The notes beneath the pieces were generated by a model that ran no database searches, had not been told where the DNA came from, and saw only the letters and a program-made list of their open reading frames with translations. Made by a program: the position numbers and the translations under genes. DNA of 64,000 nucleotides. Source: Candidatus Binatia bacterium (GTDB lineage Bacteria; Desulfobacterota; Binatia; UBA12015). The stretch lies in NCBI GenBank assembly GCA_029248525.1, contig JAQWJE010000008.1, forward strand, positions 353,150 through 417,149, given 5' to 3'. Numbering within the stretch: the first letter of the stretch is position 1; every line of letters begins with the position of its first letter. Of this stretch, positions 34,882 through 44,285 are shown piece by piece.

Positions 34882-36089
34882 TTCGAGCTGGAACTGCCTT
34901 TTCCCGAAAGGTGCACCGGAAAGCCTTCGGGTTCGCTCGTGACCAGTTTTTCGAAGATCCTAACCATCGTTTCGACTTGCGAGATGGGGACTGATTCTCG
35001 GGATGTATGGGCCATCTGAATAGAACCTGGTCCCATCACGACCCCCGGGATACCGGCGCGAGCGAACACGCCAGCGTCTGTCCCGAAGGCCACTTCGGCA
35101 GGCTCCGCATCGAGAGCGAGCGCTCGCAAGACTGCCGTGGTTCCTCCGATTGCCGGGCTCGTGGCAGGAGCATCGAGTGGCGGCTTTTCTTCCTGGCAGG
35201 ACTCCACCACAACTTCGAGGGCGAGACCGGCTGAACGGAGGGCCGCTTCGAGTTCGGTGCGCACAGAGTCGACAGTCTCGTGGGGGAGCGTGCGCCGGTC
35301 CACCCAAAACCGCGCCTCGTCAGGCACGATATTCGGCGCCTGTCCGCCCTGCACGACGCCGATCGAAAGAGTCGCCGCACCGAGTTGGGGGTGGGGGGCC
35401 TGGGTGAAGATTTTCGCGCTCTCCTCGATCGCCAGAATTGCCCGTGCGAGGATGACGATAGCGTTTTTGCCGAGTTCTGGCTCGGAGCTATGACAGGCAC
35501 GCCCGCGAGCACACAGTCGGGAGTGCACGACTCCCTTGTGAGCGTGAATGAGCCGGAGGTCGGTGGGTTCGGTGGCCAAAACCCAATCCGGTTTGCGGGG
35601 GCCCAGATGCGACAGCACGTCGGCTACGCCGATGCTCCCCAACTCTTCGTCAGCCTCTCCTACGATGATCACGTTGCGTTTGAGGCGACCGGCTTGGAGC
35701 ACGGATGGCAAAGCGGCGAGAAGCGCGGCCATGCCAGCTTTTGTGTCGCAGGAGCCGCGGCCAAAGAGGCGATCGTTTTCAATGGCAGGGTCGAAGGGGG
35801 GAATCTCCATTCCGTCGACGGGCACGGTATCGAGATGGCTCGCGATCAAAACGGTCTCGGCCTTCGCGTGGGCGTGCGCTTCGGCCACGACGCTTGTGCG
35901 CCCGTCGCGCCCGATCAGAGAGCTGTCGAGTCCCATCGAGCGGAGCGTTTCGGCGACGTATTCGGCAAGATTGTGTTCGCCGACGATATCCCCGGGCAAG
36001 TCGCTGCGATTCATCGGGTTTACGGATGGGATCGCGACCATCTCGCGCAAATGGCGAACGCACGAGGCGATTTTGGCTGGAGCTGTCAT
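34878..36089 (-). CDS. M20-family metallopeptidase (ArgE/DapE type deacylase)
   Basis: A 403-residue zinc hydrolase that removes acyl groups from amino acids or short peptides. The metal site is complete in pattern: His85 in SHLDTVP with Asp87, Asp115 in GRGSCDTKAG, Glu148/149 in GEADEELGS, and a C-terminal His in SIQMAHTSRESVP. The central lid domain is present (RLCARGRACHSSEPELGKNA). Candidates are acetylornithine deacetylase and succinyl-diaminopimelate desuccinylase; no arg or dap gene is adjacent so I give no symbol. Confidence 0.88.
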   Translation of the reverse strand: MTAPAKIASCVRHLREMVAIPSVNPMNRSDLPGDIVGEHNLAEYVAETLRSMGLDSSLIGRDGRTSVVAEAHAHAKAETVLIASHLDTVPVDGMEIPPFDPAIENDRLFGRGSCDTKAGMAALLAALPSVLQAGRLKRNVIIVGEADEELGSIGVADVLSHLGPRKPDWVLATEPTDLRLIHAHKGVVHSRLCARGRACHSSEPELGKNAIVILARAILAIEESAKIFTQAPHPQLGAATLSIGVVQGGQAPNIVPDEARFWVDRRTLPHETVDSVRTELEAALRSAGLALEVVVESCQEEKPPLDAPATSPAIGGTTAVLRALALDAEPAEVAFGTDAGVFARAGIPGVVMGPGSIQMAHTSRESVPISQVETMVRIFEKLVTSEPEGFPVHLSGKGSSSSN

Positions 36090-36187
36090 TTTGATTTCTC
36101 GGTTGTAGCCGATCGCGACCTTTTCCGGAAAACGTTTTCTTGAAGTCCGGATTGGCGCCGTCTGCCCCGAACAAGTATCCCGACAGG

Positions 36188-37366
36188 ATGAGCGAACTCG
36201 TCGAAATTCATGGAACCTGCGACCCCCGTTTTCAGCGGGTTGCTGACATCTTTGCGCAATCTTTCGCCTCGGGCGACGATTTGGGCGCCTCGGTCAATGT
36301 CACATGGGAAGGGGCTCCCGTGGTTGATCTCTGGGCCGGTTTTGCCGACGAAGAGCGCACCCGGCCGTGGATGCGGGATTCTCTCGTCAACGTTTTTTCG
36401 ACGACCAAGGGGATGACGGCGCTATGTGCATTGCGCCTGGTCGAAGACGGGCTGCTGGATCTCGAGCAGCCAGTGGCGCGGTATTGGCCGGAGTTCGCTG
36501 CTGCGGGCAAACAAGAGTTGCCAGTGCGGTTGCTGATGAACCACCAGGCCGGTCTGCCGGCGATCGGTCCCCTGATGGAACCGGAGTCCCTCTATGATTG
36601 GGAAGCGATGGTGGGAGCTCTCGCAGCGCAGGAGCCCTGGTGGGTGCCGGGGACCAAGCATGGTTATCATGCGATCAGTTTCGGGTTCCTCGTCGGCGAA
36701 TTGGTCCGACGGGTGACGGGACGCAGCGTGGGTACTTATTTTCGCGAGGAATTGGCCGGGCCGTTGGGGTTGGACTTCCATATCGGTCTCCCGGAATCCG
36801 AGGACCATCGGGTGGTTCCTCTCGTCGAGGGCCCCGTGCATGAATCCGAGGGCCCCAATCTGATGGAAGCGATTTTTGCTGATCCTGAAGGCATGCTGGC
36901 AAAGGCCTTTCTGAACCCCCCAATCGATCCGACGGCCATCGCTGACCGGGATTGGCGCGCAGCCGAGATACCCGCAGCAAACGGCCATGGCACAGCCGCA
37001 GCTCTGGCGCGGATCTACGGGATACTGGCGACCGGCGGAGAGGCGGACGGGGTGCACGTGCTCTCGCCGGAAACGATTGCTCGCGCGCGCACCGAGGAGA
37101 GTTATGGTCTCGATGCCATCCTGCCTCTGGTTTCTCGATTCGGGGTGGGGTTCGCGCTACCGCCGGCCGAGGAACCGACTGGCCCAAATCTGCAGGCTTT
37201 TGGCCACGCGGGGATGGGTGGTTCTTACGGACAGGCGGATCCGGAGTATCGAATGGGCTTTGGCTATACGATGAATCTGATGCACACAGGTTCTTGGCTC
37301 GTCGATCCGCGCCCCAGAGCCCTGCTCGGAGGCGTTTACGAGTCATTGGACGCAGTGCGCGGGTGA
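36188..37366 (+). CDS. Beta-lactamase-fold serine hydrolase (EstB/class C-like)
   Basis: A 392-residue serine hydrolase with the class C beta-lactamase fold and no signal peptide, so likely a cytoplasmic esterase rather than an antibiotic resistance enzyme. The SxxK motif is Ser71-Thr-Thr-Lys74 in NVFSTTKGMTAL; the second is Tyr160 in GYHAISFG; the third is HAGMGGSYGQ, as in EstB-like esterases. The ATG at 36188 is used since the text before it does not match the family. It is divergent from the M20 peptidase. Confidence 0.86.
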   Translation: MSELVEIHGTCDPRFQRVADIFAQSFASGDDLGASVNVTWEGAPVVDLWAGFADEERTRPWMRDSLVNVFSTTKGMTALCALRLVEDGLLDLEQPVARYWPEFAAAGKQELPVRLLMNHQAGLPAIGPLMEPESLYDWEAMVGALAAQEPWWVPGTKHGYHAISFGFLVGELVRRVTGRSVGTYFREELAGPLGLDFHIGLPESEDHRVVPLVEGPVHESEGPNLMEAIFADPEGMLAKAFLNPPIDPTAIADRDWRAAEIPAANGHGTAAALARIYGILATGGEADGVHVLSPETIARARTEESYGLDAILPLVSRFGVGFALPPAEEPTGPNLQAFGHAGMGGSYGQADPEYRMGFGYTMNLMHTGSWLVDPRPRALLGGVYESLDAVRG

Positions 37367-37469
37367 GAGATCGGTCGGTACCGCGCTTTGCGGCTTGCGT
37401 GAGGAGTTTATTGACCAGACTCCGGTCCTGATGGTAAAATAGGGACGGGCGAAGGTTGATGGTTCGTCC

Positions 37470-38525
37470 GTGAAATCCATGGAACAAACTCTCCCCCAAG
37501 CCTCGCAGAACGAGGCCCCGACAGATGCTCGAGCCACGCGAGCCTCCCGCATGTTCCCCGGCTCCCCGGATCTGAGCGCACTCGCGAGCACGGATGGCCG
37601 ACTGTGGCGTGATGTTCGTCGCACTCTGGACGCTCGTTATTCGAGGATCTGGATGGATATTGCGGGCCGGTATCTTTGCATGTTCAGCCTTTTGGCGATT
37701 TCCTGCGGAATCGCTGCGGGGTGGGGCAATGGTGTGGGTCTTCTACTGGCACCGGTGTGGGCGGTCGGCATGGGCTTTTGGTTCGCGACGATCGTCCTGT
37801 TCATGCACGAGGCAGCACATTATAATTTGGCAAGCGACAAGGCCCGGAACGATCGACTCGCCAACGGTTTGGTATGCCTTCTGATCGGCGACGATATCCG
37901 CCACTACCGGGCGTTGCATTGGAAGCATCACCTCAAACTGGGCGAGGTCGATGATTCGGAAGTGTCGTACCATTATGCCCCGGATTTGCGGTTTGCCCTC
38001 GAGACACTCTGTGGTGTTCACGCGTGGCGAGTGTTTCAGAATCACCGCGCCCGGGGTGTCGGGAATACCTCGGAGGAGGGCCAGGTCCGAGATCGTTTCG
38101 CCCTTGTGCGAGGTCTCTCCTTCCACGCCATGATTCTTGGTTTTCTGATTGTCTCGGGTTTCTGGTCGTCGGCAGTGGCGTGGGTTCTGGCGGTCGGGGT
38201 TGTTTTTCCCTACCTGTCGGCCCTCCGTCAGCAGTTGGAGCACCGATCTCTTGACGCCGGTTCCCGCGAGGATTTCGCACGCAAGCCCCATGGCGCCATC
38301 AATCGAATGTTTGCTCGCACTGTCGGAGCGCGAGCGTTCGGGAGTGCTGGATTCTGGCGCCACCTCCTCCACCATTGGGATCCAACGGTCTCCTACACGC
38401 GCTATGACGATTTGGAGGATTTCCTGATGGGGACGCCGCTGGCTGAGGAGATAGACGAGGCCCGCACCTCGTATCTGACCGTCTGGCGGGGGCTTGTGCG
38501 CCAAGGTGTTCCCGAGGGAGGCTGA
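37470..38525 (+). CDS. Membrane fatty-acid desaturase-family protein
   Basis: A 351-residue integral membrane di-iron enzyme. Histidine boxes are HEAAH (113-117), HYRALHWKHH (145-154) and a third set, QQLEHRS and WRHLLHHWDP, near the C-terminus. Four hydrophobic stretches flank the boxes (for example CMFSLLAISCGIAAGWG and VLLLAPVW-like text). The exact reaction (desaturation or hydroxylation, fatty acid or other lipid) is not clear. A GTG at 37470 is used; an ATG at 37479 is equally possible as neither has a clear ribosome-binding site. Confidence 0.82.
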   Translation: MKSMEQTLPQASQNEAPTDARATRASRMFPGSPDLSALASTDGRLWRDVRRTLDARYSRIWMDIAGRYLCMFSLLAISCGIAAGWGNGVGLLLAPVWAVGMGFWFATIVLFMHEAAHYNLASDKARNDRLANGLVCLLIGDDIRHYRALHWKHHLKLGEVDDSEVSYHYAPDLRFALETLCGVHAWRVFQNHRARGVGNTSEEGQVRDRFALVRGLSFHAMILGFLIVSGFWSSAVAWVLAVGVVFPYLSALRQQLEHRSLDAGSREDFARKPHGAINRMFARTVGARAFGSAGFWRHLLHHWDPTVSYTRYDDLEDFLMGTPLAEEIDEARTSYLTVWRGLVRQGVPEGG

Positions 38526-38596
38526 ATCGAATGATCCCGGGCGATCGGTGATTTCTCGTCCTTTCGCGGAGCTTGGAAATCGACTATGATCTCCTC

Positions 38597-41428
38597 ATGC
38601 TCTCGAGCTTTCGATTCCTGCTCGCCCTCTGCATGGCGGCTGCTGTTTGCGGAACGGCAAATCACGCTGCGGCGGGGGCTTCCCCTTACCGGGTGTTTGA
38701 GAGTCCACAGTCCCGTCCGCTTGCGATCAGCCCGGACGGCACCAGTCTCTACGCCTTGAACAGTCCTGCCGGACGCCTCGAGGTTTTCAGTTTGGGGGCG
38801 GGCTCTCCCATTCTTCGAGCCAGCGTCTCGGTCGGGATCGACCCCGTCGCGGTAGCCTTGCACGGTTCCGCTGAAGCTTGGGTTGTGAACCAGGTTTCGG
38901 ACAATGTCAGTATCGTCGACTTGACCGTCGACCCTCCGGCGGTGAAACAGACGATTGCCCTCTGTGACGAACCCTCCGATATCGTTTTTGCCGGGCCGGG
39001 CCGCGGTCGCGCATTTATTTCGATGGCTCGTCGCGGGCAGAATTGTCCAGTGCCGCAGAAGCCAGATACGCCCTCGACGCCTCGCGCGCTGGTGATGGTA
39101 TTCGACGCCGAGAACCCGGGTACGGGCCTGGCTGGCAATCCGATGACGACTCTCGAACTTTTCGGCGACGCGCCCCGCGCTCTCGCGGTGTCTGCGGACG
39201 GGAGTACCGTCTACGCTGCCGTGTTCCGGTCCGGCAATCAGACCACCTCGGTCCACGAGTTGACGGTATGCGATGGCGGCGCTGATGCGGCCCCCTGCGA
39301 GGTTGACGGACGGATGTTGCCCGGTGGGCTCCCCGCGCCGAACGCCAACCACGCTGGCGTACCTGCTCCGGAGGTGGGCCTGATCGTGAAATACGACCCT
39401 CAGGATCAGGCCTGGGAAGATGAACTGGGCCGCAACTGGAATGCAGCCGTCCGCTTCAATTTGCCCGATCTGGACGTCTTCCGCATCGATGCGAACGGAA
39501 CCGTCCCATCAGAGACCGGCTCGTATGCAGGCGTCGGCACCGTATTGTTCAATATGGCGGTCAACCCCGTGAGCGGGGATGTCTATGTCAGCAATACCGA
39601 GGCGAATAATCAGGTTCGTTTTGAGGGCCCCGGGAGCAATCATTCAACCGTTCGTGGCAACCTCCATCAATCGAGGGTCTCGGTCCTCCGAGATGGCGTT
39701 GTCTATCCCCGCCACCTGAACAAGCATATTGATTATTCAGCCGCGTCGGTTGCTCCGGGCGTCAAAGATAAAAGCCTCGCGATTCCTATGGGGATGGCCG
39801 TTTCGCCGGATGGACAGACGCTCTATCTGGCGGCCTTCGGTTCCTCGCGGATTGCTGCGCTCGACACCGCGGCCCTGACGGCCGACACTTTCGTTCCTGA
39901 CGCGGGAACGCATATCGAAGTGGGGGGAGGGCCGACCGGAATGATTCTGGATCCGGCCCGGAACCAGATGTACGTTCTCACCCGATTCGATAATTCTCTG
40001 GTGACGGTGGACCTGGCGTCGGGGGAGGTTTCGTCTCGGGTCTCGATGTGGAACCCGGAGCCTGCCAGCGTGGTCCGCGGTCGCCCCGTTCTTTATGACG
40101 CTCGATTGACAACAAGTAACGGCGAATCGCCTTGTGCCTCGTGCCACGTTTCCGGAAATTTCGATGGTTTGGCTTGGGACCTCGGGAACCCGGATGCCGA
40201 TGTGATTCCGAATCCGAATCCATTGCGCTCGCTTCCGGGAGCGGAGGCGCCTGATTTTCATCCGATGAAGGGGCCGATGCTGACCCAGAGCCTTCGTGGC
40301 ATGGCTCACGCAGGACCGATGCATTTTCGCGGGGATCGATCCGGTGCGATGTTGTCGGACCCGACCGGGCCACTCGATGAGCGTGGAGCATTTCTCACCT
40401 TCCAGCCAGCGTTCGAAGGGCTCCTCGGACGGCAGGAAGGTGCCTTGTCCGACGATCAGATCAACGCCTTCGCAGATTTTGTCCTGCAGGTGACCTACCC
40501 GCCGAACCCGAACCGCCCTCTCGATAATCAATTAGTAGGAGAGGCGGCCGTCGGAAGCGATTTGTTCCGCTCGCTCGTTCAGTTCGGTGAGATTCCTGAA
40601 CACGGCAGCTGCGTAGGCTGCCATGTGGTCGATCCTGCTCGTGGCTTCTTCGGTCAAGACAAGATCACGACGCAGGGAGTCCTGGAACCTTTCAAAACCC
40701 CCCACATGCGAAACCTCTACGAACGCATCGGTATGTACGGGATGACCGAAGCCCCTCTGAGCGGGGAGACTCTGCTTTTCATTGAGGGCGATACCAGCCA
40801 TCAAGGCGATCAGATACGCGGTTTCGGGTATGACCACGCGGGTGCGGTCGATTCCCTTTGGCGTTTCACGCACTACATTCTCTTCACGTATCCGCAGGCC
40901 AAGACGGACGCGCAGAGGTTGACGAGTCGAAAGAGCCTGGCTGCCTATATGCTCGCATTCGAAACCAATATGGCTCCGATCGTGGGCCAACAGGTAACGA
41001 TCGATGCAGCTGCCCAAGCTGATCAACTGGCACGGCTTGACTTGATGATTCAGCGCTCGCGAGCGCTCTACCCGAATCCCGAGAATGCCGCGGCCCGAGA
41101 GTGTGACCTCGTTGCGACTGCCCGGGTGGGCGCCGGTTCACAGGCTTGGATCTTCGCATCTGATGACAAGTTCACCCCAACAGATGCCGCTGCCGGCGCA
41201 CCCCTGACAAAAGCCGCGATTCTGAATCTGGCGAAGGCGACCGGGCAGGCCGTCACTTTCACCTGTCTTCCGTCGGGGATGGCGGGCGCTTATCTGGGTG
41301 GCCCGCGCCGAGACGGAGCCCCCAAAGCGGCCCCCCCCATGCCGGTGGTCGAGAAGGCAAGCAAAGACGATTCCCCTTCCTATGAGCGACAAGCTTGTGC
41401 CGCTCCGGGAAGCGGACAGTTCTGCTGA
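38597..41428 (+). CDS. Secreted beta-propeller protein fused to a di-haem cytochrome c domain
   Basis: A 943-residue exported protein. A signal peptide (MLSSFRFLLALCMAAAVCG) is followed by YVTN/NHL-like beta-propeller repeats to about residue 490 (RPLAISPDGTSLYALNS, PRALAVSADGSTVYAAV, PMGMAVSPDGQTLYLAAFG). The C-terminal half holds two haem-c sites, CASCH at 513-517 and CVGCH at 672-676, with the layout of cytochrome-c-peroxidase/MauG-like proteins (FKTPHMRNLYERIGMYGMTE). It could be a surface or periplasmic redox enzyme. The Cys-poor tail after 860 has a cytochrome-like segment without haem motif. Substrate unknown. Confidence 0.86.
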   Translation: MLSSFRFLLALCMAAAVCGTANHAAAGASPYRVFESPQSRPLAISPDGTSLYALNSPAGRLEVFSLGAGSPILRASVSVGIDPVAVALHGSAEAWVVNQVSDNVSIVDLTVDPPAVKQTIALCDEPSDIVFAGPGRGRAFISMARRGQNCPVPQKPDTPSTPRALVMVFDAENPGTGLAGNPMTTLELFGDAPRALAVSADGSTVYAAVFRSGNQTTSVHELTVCDGGADAAPCEVDGRMLPGGLPAPNANHAGVPAPEVGLIVKYDPQDQAWEDELGRNWNAAVRFNLPDLDVFRIDANGTVPSETGSYAGVGTVLFNMAVNPVSGDVYVSNTEANNQVRFEGPGSNHSTVRGNLHQSRVSVLRDGVVYPRHLNKHIDYSAASVAPGVKDKSLAIPMGMAVSPDGQTLYLAAFGSSRIAALDTAALTADTFVPDAGTHIEVGGGPTGMILDPARNQMYVLTRFDNSLVTVDLASGEVSSRVSMWNPEPASVVRGRPVLYDARLTTSNGESPCASCHVSGNFDGLAWDLGNPDADVIPNPNPLRSLPGAEAPDFHPMKGPMLTQSLRGMAHAGPMHFRGDRSGAMLSDPTGPLDERGAFLTFQPAFEGLLGRQEGALSDDQINAFADFVLQVTYPPNPNRPLDNQLVGEAAVGSDLFRSLVQFGEIPEHGSCVGCHVVDPARGFFGQDKITTQGVLEPFKTPHMRNLYERIGMYGMTEAPLSGETLLFIEGDTSHQGDQIRGFGYDHAGAVDSLWRFTHYILFTYPQAKTDAQRLTSRKSLAAYMLAFETNMAPIVGQQVTIDAAAQADQLARLDLMIQRSRALYPNPENAAARECDLVATARVGAGSQAWIFASDDKFTPTDAAAGAPLTKAAILNLAKATGQAVTFTCLPSGMAGAYLGGPRRDGAPKAAPPMPVVEKASKDDSPSYERQACAAPGSGQFC

Positions 41429-41455
41429 GGCTGCTTCTCCCGGATCCGCAGAGGG

Positions 41456-42514
41456 CTAGCGCAGGAACGGAAAGCGTTCGGCCATGTAGTTGCGCTGGAA
41501 AGGTTCACTGAGCTTCCACACGCCCGCGTCGAGTACGAAATGGGCCATCACGATCCCGAGTCCGACGGCCAGCGGCACCGTCAGAATCAGAGCCCCGATC
41601 AGGATCCCGCAGGCGACCATGGTGATGGCGGGTCTCCACTTTTGCAGCCGTGTGCCCGGCTGGGGAGCCTCCGAATGTCCGAGGCTCGTAGCCGCGCGCG
41701 AACGAGGCCGCGAGACCATTCCCATGAAAACGAAATATTGCAGTCCATGAGCTGTCGCGAAGCTGAAAAATGCGGGAAAGATGTCGTCGAAGAAATAGAG
41801 CGGGAAGAAAAACGCGAGGGTGAGGGCCATGGCCAGGTGTCGCCGCCATGAATGTTGCGGGCGTTCTCGAATCAGGCTTGCGAACCATACCAGCCAACCA
41901 GCGGCCATCAGGCCAAGTGACACAGTAGGCAGAAATCCGACAACCGTCTGTAAGTGCCGGGCGGCTGGGTAGGAGAAGCCGAGAACCCCGACGATCCCGG
42001 CCAGCGCCGTCAAGGACAGGGCGCGGGATTCTGTGGGTGACAGGGGTGCGCTTTCCGCCTTGCCCAGAAAGCTCAAGATTCCTCGGCTTTGCCGCGAATA
42101 GTGGTGAACCTGCCAAGCCGAATAAAAAGATATCAATAGAAAGGCGAGAGAGAGTTGCAGTTCGCCCTCCGGGATTCGGCTGACGAGCAGCGATGCTGCC
42201 GGGTAAGCAACGATGATCCCCAGCACCCCTGCGAGAAATCGCTTCGGCCGTTGGCGCAGCATGAAGCTCCGCATGTCGCCATCGGTATAGAAATAGAAAC
42301 TGGCGCCGACATGAGCCTGCGACGCGATGAAGAGGAGAATGATGGTGGCCATCGGCCGTCCTTGTGCTTCCGGGAACCAATCCCACGACAGGGGAATCCA
42401 GAGATAGGGCACCAGAGACACCGCCAACAGGAGCGGGAAGAACGAGCCGGAAGAAAGCAGGTCCTCAGTGGGAGGCTTGCGGGTCTCCGCGGCAGTCGAG
42501 AGCGGACGCGGCAC
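41456..42514 (-). CDS. Polytopic membrane protein with conserved His/Asp motifs, unknown function
   Basis: A 352-residue protein with about eight to nine hydrophobic segments. I do not recognise a named family. Three motifs contain polar residues inside or next to membrane segments: WQVHHYSRQSRGI, HGLQYFVFMG and HFVLDAGVWKL. The same three, in the same order, occur in the protein at 60646-61716 (FHLGMQNFGL, HALQYFAILWF, HYWYDGFIWSA), so the two are probably distant paralogues. Such an array of His and Asp residues could bind a metal, as in membrane hydroxylases. It stands convergent with the cytochrome gene, 27 bp away. Confidence 0.7.
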   Translation of the reverse strand: MPRPLSTAAETRKPPTEDLLSSGSFFPLLLAVSLVPYLWIPLSWDWFPEAQGRPMATIILLFIASQAHVGASFYFYTDGDMRSFMLRQRPKRFLAGVLGIIVAYPAASLLVSRIPEGELQLSLAFLLISFYSAWQVHHYSRQSRGILSFLGKAESAPLSPTESRALSLTALAGIVGVLGFSYPAARHLQTVVGFLPTVSLGLMAAGWLVWFASLIRERPQHSWRRHLAMALTLAFFFPLYFFDDIFPAFFSFATAHGLQYFVFMGMVSRPRSRAATSLGHSEAPQPGTRLQKWRPAITMVACGILIGALILTVPLAVGLGIVMAHFVLDAGVWKLSEPFQRNYMAERFPFLR

Positions 42515-42640
42515 GATGGTTTAAAACTAGTTCGGCCCTCGGGAAAAGTCCAGCATCGATGCGAGCGATCTCGGATCGGCGAGCCCGTGTCTGAAGGTTC
42601 GACCTAGACTTGCGGTTCGCACTGTAATACTCAACATGCG

Positions 42641-44281
42641 ATGGATCGCCACATCGCTCTACGGACCATTTGTCGCACGGTTGCTCTCTTTTTGGGATTA
42701 AGTGCGGCTCCTTTGGCGCACGGTGATCCCTATCCCAGTGTAGATCTACGAGTCCCGGGACTTCCACCGACGCAGCTCTATACGAACCCCGATGATTCCA
42801 CGATCCGGGCGGTCCTTGAGCAGGACCATGTGTGGGAAGACCTGGAGACACGATGGATCCTCCACACGATTCGACGTGGGGATATCTTTGTCGATGTTGG
42901 AGCGAATATTGGCTACTACACTGTGGTTGCTGCGAAAATCGTGGGCGAAGAAGGCCATGTTTATGCGTTCGAGCCGGATCCGACGAGCTTTGCGATCCTC
43001 AAGGCGAACGTGGAGCGCAACGGTTTGACCAATGTGACCCTCGAGCAGAAGGCGCTTTCCAATGAACCGGGAAGCCTGCGCCTGTTTCTCGCTCACGAGA
43101 ACAAGGGCGACCACCGAATTTTCGACGAGGAGGGCGCGGCGAGGCCCTTCCTCGACGTCGAGGCTCTCCGTCTCGACGACTATGCGCCGATCCAGGGTAA
43201 AAAAGTCGACTTCATCAAAGTGGATACGCAGGGGGCAGAAGGCATCATTCTGGAGGGGATGACCCAGACCATTGCCGCGAATCCCAAGATGGTGATGGTG
43301 ATGGAGTACACACCTTCTTCCTTGCGCGCGGTGGGTACCGATCCCGCCGATTTCCTGTCCAACCTGCAGGAAATGGATTTTCGGTTTTTCAATCTGGGAA
43401 TGGGGTTCGGTGCGGTCGTTCCGCAAGCTTTGCGTTCGGATGCCCTGCATACGTCGGGCGATCAATTTGCAAATCTCTACATGCTGCCGGGGCTATCACG
43501 CTTGCAGGCAATGGATGCGCGCGTCTTCCTCGCGGCAGAAGCTCTCGGCAAAGCGGCGGCCGAGGCTGATTCGGCCTCATGGGAGGCGTCTCAGTTGGCG
43601 GCCTTGCAGGCGAACCCATGGCAGGCTCCGGAGATTTCAGGCCAGGCGATTGGCGGTAATGTCGAGATCCCGAGCAATCATGGCTGTCTGGAGCTTTCTG
43701 AAGCAGGCCCTTATATGATTACGCTGGCGAACGTGGCCGCTGAGGTTAGAGGTCTTCGCCTCCGGAGTCGCTCCGTCGGTGCGGCGTCTGGTGTGGTGGC
43801 GATCAATGCGATCGCTGCCTTCCCGGCCGAGGGCTCAAAGGGGGAAGATTTATCGAAGACGCCGCTCTTTCGGCCCCGGGAGCCTGCGATCGCATTGTTT
43901 CCGGGTTCGGCCGAGTTGCGGTTGCGGTCTGGCTCGCCAGATATCGTTCAGATGTCCTTGCCCCCCGAGGCTATCGCCAAGGGTGGCTATACACTTGAAA
44001 TTCTTGTGGACTGGCCCGAGAACGTGCCAGGGCGTTTTTGTGCGCTGATCTCGAGGATGCCGAGGCCCTTGAACTTTGATGCTGAGGTGGCTCTGCGCAC
44101 AGCGGCGGAGGAACGGGGCGCGCGCTTGTCCGAGGTTGCCCTGATCGATTTCAGGGATCGCTCACCGCAATTTTCTTCTCTGAGACAACGCTTGGAGGAG
44201 GCAAAACAGGAACGCCGTAATTTTCAGACGCTCAGTCCGGGTTCGATCCAGAGTTGGATCCGCGAGCCTGACGAGCGTTGA
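42641..44281 (+). CDS. FkbM-type methyltransferase with signal peptide and C-terminal domain
   Basis: A 546-residue protein. Residues 75-260 match FkbM-type SAM methyltransferases: IFVDVGANIGYYTVVAAKI, VYAFEPDPTSFAILKANVER, LRLDDYAPIQGKKVDFIKVD and QGAEGIILEGM. FkbM enzymes normally lack export signals, but this one begins with a clear leader (RTVALFLGLSAAPLAHG). The region after 270 has no match to me; it is beta-rich from about 335 to 480. Either the signal is a membrane anchor or the methylation takes place outside the cytoplasm, which would be odd since SAM is cytoplasmic. Confidence 0.78.
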   Translation: MDRHIALRTICRTVALFLGLSAAPLAHGDPYPSVDLRVPGLPPTQLYTNPDDSTIRAVLEQDHVWEDLETRWILHTIRRGDIFVDVGANIGYYTVVAAKIVGEEGHVYAFEPDPTSFAILKANVERNGLTNVTLEQKALSNEPGSLRLFLAHENKGDHRIFDEEGAARPFLDVEALRLDDYAPIQGKKVDFIKVDTQGAEGIILEGMTQTIAANPKMVMVMEYTPSSLRAVGTDPADFLSNLQEMDFRFFNLGMGFGAVVPQALRSDALHTSGDQFANLYMLPGLSRLQAMDARVFLAAEALGKAAAEADSASWEASQLAALQANPWQAPEISGQAIGGNVEIPSNHGCLELSEAGPYMITLANVAAEVRGLRLRSRSVGAASGVVAINAIAAFPAEGSKGEDLSKTPLFRPREPAIALFPGSAELRLRSGSPDIVQMSLPPEAIAKGGYTLEILVDWPENVPGRFCALISRMPRPLNFDAEVALRTAAEERGARLSEVALIDFRDRSPQFSSLRQRLEEAKQERRNFQTLSPGSIQSWIREPDER

Positions 44282-44285
44282 TTCG

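Noticed and set aside
36188..37366. Possible beta-lactamase resistance gene
   Set aside because: The fold and SxxK motif are shared with EstB-type esterases; there is no signal peptide and the second motif is YHA, not YxN.
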